A stretch of DNA of 64,000 bases, from assembly GCA_016218715.1 (NCBI GenBank), contig JACRDG010000025.1, positions 1-64,000 on the forward strand, written 5' to 3'. Positions 60,599-64,000 of the stretch are shown piece by piece. Source of the stretch: Desulfomonile tiedjei. Its GTDB lineage: Bacteria > Desulfobacterota > Desulfomonilia > Desulfomonilales > Desulfomonilaceae. The translations under genes were made by a program, and so were the position numbers. Numbering within the stretch: the first letter of the stretch is position 1; each line of letters begins with the position of its first letter. Under the pieces are notes generated by a model. The model was not told the origin of the DNA and made no database searches. It saw only the letters and a list, made by a program, of their open reading frames with translations.

Positions 60599-61006
60599 AT
60601 GCGTATCATGGCATTATTCCTGTCGGCTTTGGTGGTGTGCTTTGCTATGGCTGCCGCGGACGCGGCCCGCGCCCAAAGCTACGACATCCGTGGACAATGG
60701 GTGGGAAACGCCAAGGGCCCCATCTTCGGAGCCGAGGGGACAGTGGTCATCACTCAGCAAGCCGGTGAGGAGATCCAGGGAGTCGTCGAAGGCGGCAATA
60801 TTTTCGGGCGGGCCAAGTTCAACTTTGCGGGGAGGATTCGGGGTAACATCATTTCCGGGAGTTACGACCGGATGACATTCCAAGGCGCCCTGTACGCCGA
60901 CGGATCGATCAGAGGGCTCTTCAGGGCGATTGACGGGGAGGACTATCAAGTCTTCCTGCGGAGGCAGTACTCCTATTGGGGGGCGCCCAACGGGGGAAAT
61001 TGGTGA
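60599..61006 (+). CDS. small exported beta-rich protein
   Basis: The 135-residue product has a signal peptide (about 1-25) and a Gly-rich beta-strand domain with repeated G-x-x-x-G patterns (VVEGGNIFGRAKFNFAGRI). It may have a lipocalin-like fold, but this is uncertain. It lies 148 bp before the amidotransferase-like gene in the same direction. No family recognised. Confidence 0.6.
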   Translation: MRIMALFLSALVVCFAMAAADAARAQSYDIRGQWVGNAKGPIFGAEGTVVITQQAGEEIQGVVEGGNIFGRAKFNFAGRIRGNIISGSYDRMTFQGALYADGSIRGLFRAIDGEDYQVFLRRQYSYWGAPNGGNW

Positions 61007-61153
61007 TCCCGTGGATCTCTTCTCCCGAGATTGCCGGCACCGAGGAACCGAGACCGTCCGCCGGTGGACCGGAACGGGATTTGCGCCGCGTCCTGCGGAC
61101 CGCTCCTCATCTCAAGCGATTCCTCGGCTCCTGTGACTCCTTCCATTCCCGTA

Positions 61154-62005
61154 ATGAATCCTAAGAATCAGAACAACCGACATTTTCGCAGCTGGCTGCT
61201 CGTCGCACTTCTGGCGTTAACGGCAGCGGCCGCGGTCGTACTGATTCTTGATATGTGGCCCAGGTACTTGAATTTGAACGGTTTACTGGTAGACCTCGAA
61301 CTTGACGGACCTGATCCCTCGCGATACCGTGAACTCAGAGACGCGTTCACCAGACGCCTGCCTCAAGAGGTCCCCGCAGTCAGCAATTTCCGGGTGACGC
61401 TTGAGTACGAGCATTTTGCCGCGTTGGATCGCGCGTTCTTCGATAGCCACCGCGTAGACTTTATCCTTCTCAGCCCTCAAAGCACCCCCTGGCACATGTA
61501 CCGCGGCGATGCAGCCGACAAGCTCAGACGGCTGGGCGATCTCTTGAAAGACCTGGCCTTGGGTCAGAACCGCTCGGTGTTGGGTATTTGCGGAGGCCAT
61601 CAATTCCTGGCGTTGGCTTTCGGCGGGAGGCTAGGGTTCATAGATCCGAAGCTGGACGAGATTCCCCCCGAGCGTTACCCGAAAGGGGCACTCTCGGAGC
61701 GCGGGGTAGTGATTCTGGAAACGGTGAAGGATGACCCGATCTTTGATGGGCTCGTGGTCCACCCCGGCCGCTTCCGGGTTGTCGAGAGCCATTACGAAGA
61801 AGTGAAGGAGATTCCCCCGCCGTTCGTCAATCTGGCGAAGAGCGAGACCTCGGCGATACAGTTGATGCGCATCCCTGGAAAGACCGTCTACGGGGTCGCT
61901 TTCCACCCGGAAAGAGGATGGGACCCAGCCGGAGATCCTGCAAGCTTCTCGCCTGATGGAAGGCTGATCCTCGCGAACTTCCTGAGAATGGTCCCGCTCA
62001 ATTGA
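61154..62005 (+). CDS. membrane-anchored class I glutamine amidotransferase-like protein
   Basis: The 283-residue protein has an N-terminal signal anchor (about 14-35) and a class I GATase domain. The catalytic triad is visible: Cys146 in GICGGHQFL, His251 and Glu253 in AFHPERG. A second conserved His lies in VESHYEEV. GATase domains normally release ammonia for a partner synthetase in the cytoplasm, but the anchor predicts location outside or at the membrane. It follows the small exported gene. Could be a peptidase-like or gamma-glutamyl hydrolase relative. Confidence 0.8.
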   Translation: MNPKNQNNRHFRSWLLVALLALTAAAAVVLILDMWPRYLNLNGLLVDLELDGPDPSRYRELRDAFTRRLPQEVPAVSNFRVTLEYEHFAALDRAFFDSHRVDFILLSPQSTPWHMYRGDAADKLRRLGDLLKDLALGQNRSVLGICGGHQFLALAFGGRLGFIDPKLDEIPPERYPKGALSERGVVILETVKDDPIFDGLVVHPGRFRVVESHYEEVKEIPPPFVNLAKSETSAIQLMRIPGKTVYGVAFHPERGWDPAGDPASFSPDGRLILANFLRMVPLN

Positions 62006-62073
62006 CGAACTTGACCATCCAGGGCCGAGTGTCCATGTTTTGGTTGAACGATCCCCAATGAGAGAGGTGCGTC

Positions 62074-62493
62074 ATGAACGAAATCGAGAAGTCGAAGATC
62101 AGGCTTTCGCACTGGATTGACCATAATGTAGACCACCTGAAGGGATATCATGAAGTTGCTGCCGCGCTCCAGGAAGCAGGAGAGACAGAGGCGGCGGACT
62201 CGATTCGTCGCGGAGTCGAGTCGGTCGAGGAAGCCAACCGGCACTTCCAACAGGCCGTGGCGCGGTTGTCCGACGGAGCACCGAGCGAGGTTCGTCCGCT
62301 TCGGGGGCACGGGGAAGAAGCCGAAACTCACTCCCACGAACACGAGCACGAACACGCTCATCACCACACGCACGAGCACGCGCACGGCCACTCGGATGAG
62401 AAGGAGCGCGAACACGGCCACCACGAGCACACCCATGGCCACTCGCATGAAGAGGGGCATCATCACGGTCATCATCACGAGGCCAAGGGCTGA
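62074..62493 (+). CDS. His-rich metal-binding protein
   Basis: The 139-residue protein has an N-terminal helical domain (about 1-65, HWIDHNVDHLKGYHEVAAALQEAG) and a His-rich tail (about 80-135) with long HEH/HGH runs. It has no signal peptide, so it is cytoplasmic. Such tails store or deliver nickel, zinc or cobalt. GAGAGGTG precedes the ATG. It follows the amidotransferase-like gene by 68 bp and may share its transcript. Confidence 0.85.
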   Translation: MNEIEKSKIRLSHWIDHNVDHLKGYHEVAAALQEAGETEAADSIRRGVESVEEANRHFQQAVARLSDGAPSEVRPLRGHGEEAETHSHEHEHEHAHHHTHEHAHGHSDEKEREHGHHEHTHGHSHEEGHHHGHHHEAKG

Positions 62494-62955
62494 TCGACAA
62501 GACCGGCAAGATGGCGGTCACACTGCATAGTACGCGCGCAATCGCTCGGGGACGGCTCAAGAACAAGCGAGGCCCCGGCCCTCCAGAGCTTCCACGGCAT
62601 TCCCGCACTCCACAAGACCTCAGGGGGAGAATCCAACAAACGCTGCGAGTTCGGGAGATTCGGTTCTGAGCTTAAGGCATTGTTCTGATGAGAGGTTTTA
62701 GGTCGGCAGAAACATGAGCGCATTGCGAATGCGATTAATCTCCATGAACTCTAGAACAAATCGACCCCAAATGTCGGAAAACACTTGACAGCCGGCCAAT
62801 TCCCACATATAGCGACCTCCGTGATTACGGACCATTAGACGTAACCGGCTGTCATCATAGTCGGAAATGGTTCTATGTTCTCTCTTTGTCCGACACGATT
62901 TGCCGCAGCATTCCTGGGGTGGACAAGACTGAAATTTCCTTTCTTGGATGGGGGT
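62494..62955. other. intergenic region without recognisable gene
   Basis: No repeat or coding signal could be supported. Confidence 0.4.
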
Positions 62956-63384
62956 ATGGTTATGGGTAAAGGAGATTCTCTTCAACGAGCCGACGCTGCG
63001 TCGGAAGCGACTCCATCGAGTAACTACGACTACTTCAAGGCGGTCGTCAGCATGGCCAAGAAGAACGGATGGGATATCGAGAGCCTCGGCCTCATAAGCG
63101 AGGTCCGCCCTGTCCCTCCCACCCCGTCGCTCACTCGGAAGGAAGCCATGGAACGGAGCCGATTGGTTCGGACCGTCCTGAAGCGATTCAGCCGGGTACT
63201 GACGCCCCCCGTTCCGGTCGATCTGGAGCGGTCCCTGCGGGAAAAAGATCCCAAGAGTCTCCTTCCGTGGGAGGAAGAGGTTCTTGCAAAAACGGACAAG
63301 TGGCGTATCCAATTCAAGGACGCAGAAGCTGAAATCCTCGACGAACTTCGCAGTGCCATCATGAGACCCACCGAATCGCGCTGA
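62956..63384 (+). CDS. hypothetical cytoplasmic protein
   Basis: The 142-residue product is polar and mainly helical, with KAVVSMAKKNGWDIESLGLISEV near residue 27 and a charged C-terminal helix. ATG 62956 or 62962 is the likely start, preceded by GGGGGT. A terminator follows directly. No family recognised. Confidence 0.6.
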   Translation: MVMGKGDSLQRADAASEATPSSNYDYFKAVVSMAKKNGWDIESLGLISEVRPVPPTPSLTRKEAMERSRLVRTVLKRFSRVLTPPVPVDLERSLREKDPKSLLPWEEEVLAKTDKWRIQFKDAEAEILDELRSAIMRPTESR

Positions 63385-63397
63385 CTCCCTTAGATTA

Positions 63398-63444
63398 CCG
63401 GGAAACCTCCTTTTTAAGCAAAGGCGGTTTCCCGGCTGTTTCTT
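63398..63444 (+). terminator. rho-independent-like terminator
   Basis: The long inverted repeat CCGGGAAACC-TCC and GGC-GGTTTCCCGG (63398-63410 and 63423-63435) with an intervening T-rich loop is followed by CTGTTTCTT. It closes the preceding gene. Confidence 0.8.
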
Positions 63445-63540
63445 CCCAAACACGGGTAACTCGTCACCACTTCTTTCGGACAGGTCTGCTGGGTTCTTCG
63501 CTTCGCATATGAGCCGACCTTCCCGCGCTTCGCGTCCTGG

Positions 63541-63569
63541 GCTGTTCAGTGGGGCCGGCATCTTGCCGG
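63541..63569. repeat. MITE/REP-like dispersed repeat, core fragment (copy G)
   Basis: A 29-base block with the CCGGCA-TCT-TGCCGG palindrome is identical to the core of copy A, without the terminal repeats. Confidence 0.75.
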
Positions 63570-63701
63570 CCGCTCGGCGCATGAAGCGACCAGGCATGGT
63601 GACGCCGAGGCGTGCGAGCCTGGAGATGACCCGTTTCGGTTCGCCAGTTCGGGAGGGTACCCGACCTTGCTTTGTTTCCCGTATCACCGCAGCCATATTC
63701 C

Positions 63702-63730
63702 TTGACATTTTACGTAATATCGAATAGATA
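63702..63730 (+). promoter_or_regulatory. candidate sigma-70 promoter at right edge
   Basis: TTGACA (63702-63707), 17-bp spacer and TAGATA (63725-63730). A transcript would start just before the ATG at 63738, so the message would be nearly leaderless. Confidence 0.45.
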
Positions 63731-63737
63731 GTCCATC

Positions 63738-64000
63738 ATGTTGAAGAGCATGTTTAAACAGCTTGAGAAGCGCGTACCGGTGGCAACCTTGATGTCGAGG
63801 TTCAGAGACCTGTTCGACTCACGCGCTCCCGATGAGCCACGGTTTACCGACGAGAGTTTTTCCCATCTGCTTCAATTCCTGGAAGAAGGCGAACCCTCTT
63901 TCCAAGGAGTCGCGGTTCAGGCCGGGGTCAGATGGTCTGACTCTTCTCAGCGGGTGATGCTGCGCAACACAATCCTTCGGAGGGGGTTCGTCAGCCCGTC
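63738..64000 (+). CDS. partial open gene running off the right edge
   Basis: An ATG at 63738 opens a frame that has no stop for at least 87 codons and continues beyond the window. The visible part begins MLKSMFKQLEKRV and is helical and charged. No ribosome-binding site precedes the ATG; an internal ATG at 63750 is possible. No family can be assigned from this fragment. Confidence 0.55.
   Translation, partial: MLKSMFKQLEKRVPVATLMSRFRDLFDSRAPDEPRFTDESFSHLLQFLEEGEPSFQGVAVQAGVRWSDSSQRVMLRNTILRRGFVSP

Noticed and set aside
60592-60600. TATAAA directly before the ATG at 60599 as a -10 box
   Set aside because: The transcript would begin inside the coding sequence and no suitable -35 box is visible.

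Overview
The window is GC-rich, densely coded bacterial chromosome with no rRNA, tRNA, CRISPR array, intact insertion sequence or prophage. The gene content fits a Gram-negative with a complex signalling and envelope repertoire: PAS/sigma-54 regulation, a chemoreceptor, a CzcCBA-type efflux pump, OmpA and beta-barrel-like proteins, and a UGA-containing selenoprotein. I infer a member of the Desulfobacterota (former Deltaproteobacteria). No phylogenetic marker was compared, so this is inference only.

Left part (1-15.7 kb): a PAS fragment and a PAS-AAA-Fis sigma-54 activator are followed by an ABC-type exporter locus (adaptor, ATPase, two FtsX-type permeases, small periplasmic protein). Next comes a metal-efflux locus (His-rich adaptor, CzcA-type RND pump and several small Cys- or His-rich secreted proteins). 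Each of these two loci starts with a small Cys-rich exported protein behind a similar promoter.

15.7-30.4 kb: a leftward set of three genes. Two of these carry copies of a small helical N-terminal module, fused in one case to a PilZ-like domain and in the other to membrane helices. Then come a TIM-barrel protein, a large polytopic membrane protein, a deacetylase-like protein, a 26-repeat ankyrin lipoprotein, a DUF2905 protein, a chemoreceptor, an orphan ABC substrate-binding protein and a single-domain response regulator.

30.7-38.9 kb: an extracytoplasmic protease region. It holds two tandem retropepsin-like (RimB/Zn_protease-type) proteins, a TPR-OmpA protein, a caspase-like protease and a convergent 1176-residue TPR-CHAT protein. 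All have signal peptides or N-terminal anchors.

39.7-45.9 kb: two tandem paralogous beta-barrel-like proteins, each with its own similar promoter and terminator. They are followed by a DsbA/FrnE-like oxidoreductase whose first active-site cysteine is encoded by an in-frame UGA with a SECIS-like hairpin behind it, then a Sel1-repeat protein, a LOG-family protein and a Pro/Cys/Met-rich exported protein.

46.5-64 kb: mostly housekeeping and envelope genes: mnmG, a transporter-HEAT-cNMP fusion, a PspA-like protein in an operon with an unusual AAA+ ATPase and tsaD, hpt, a K+ channel with RCK domain, an acyltransferase-like protein, a membrane-anchored class I amidotransferase, a His-rich metal-binding protein, and an open gene at the right edge.

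Several gaps carry copies of a non-autonomous, MITE/REP-like repeat with 9-bp terminal inverted repeats and internal palindromes.
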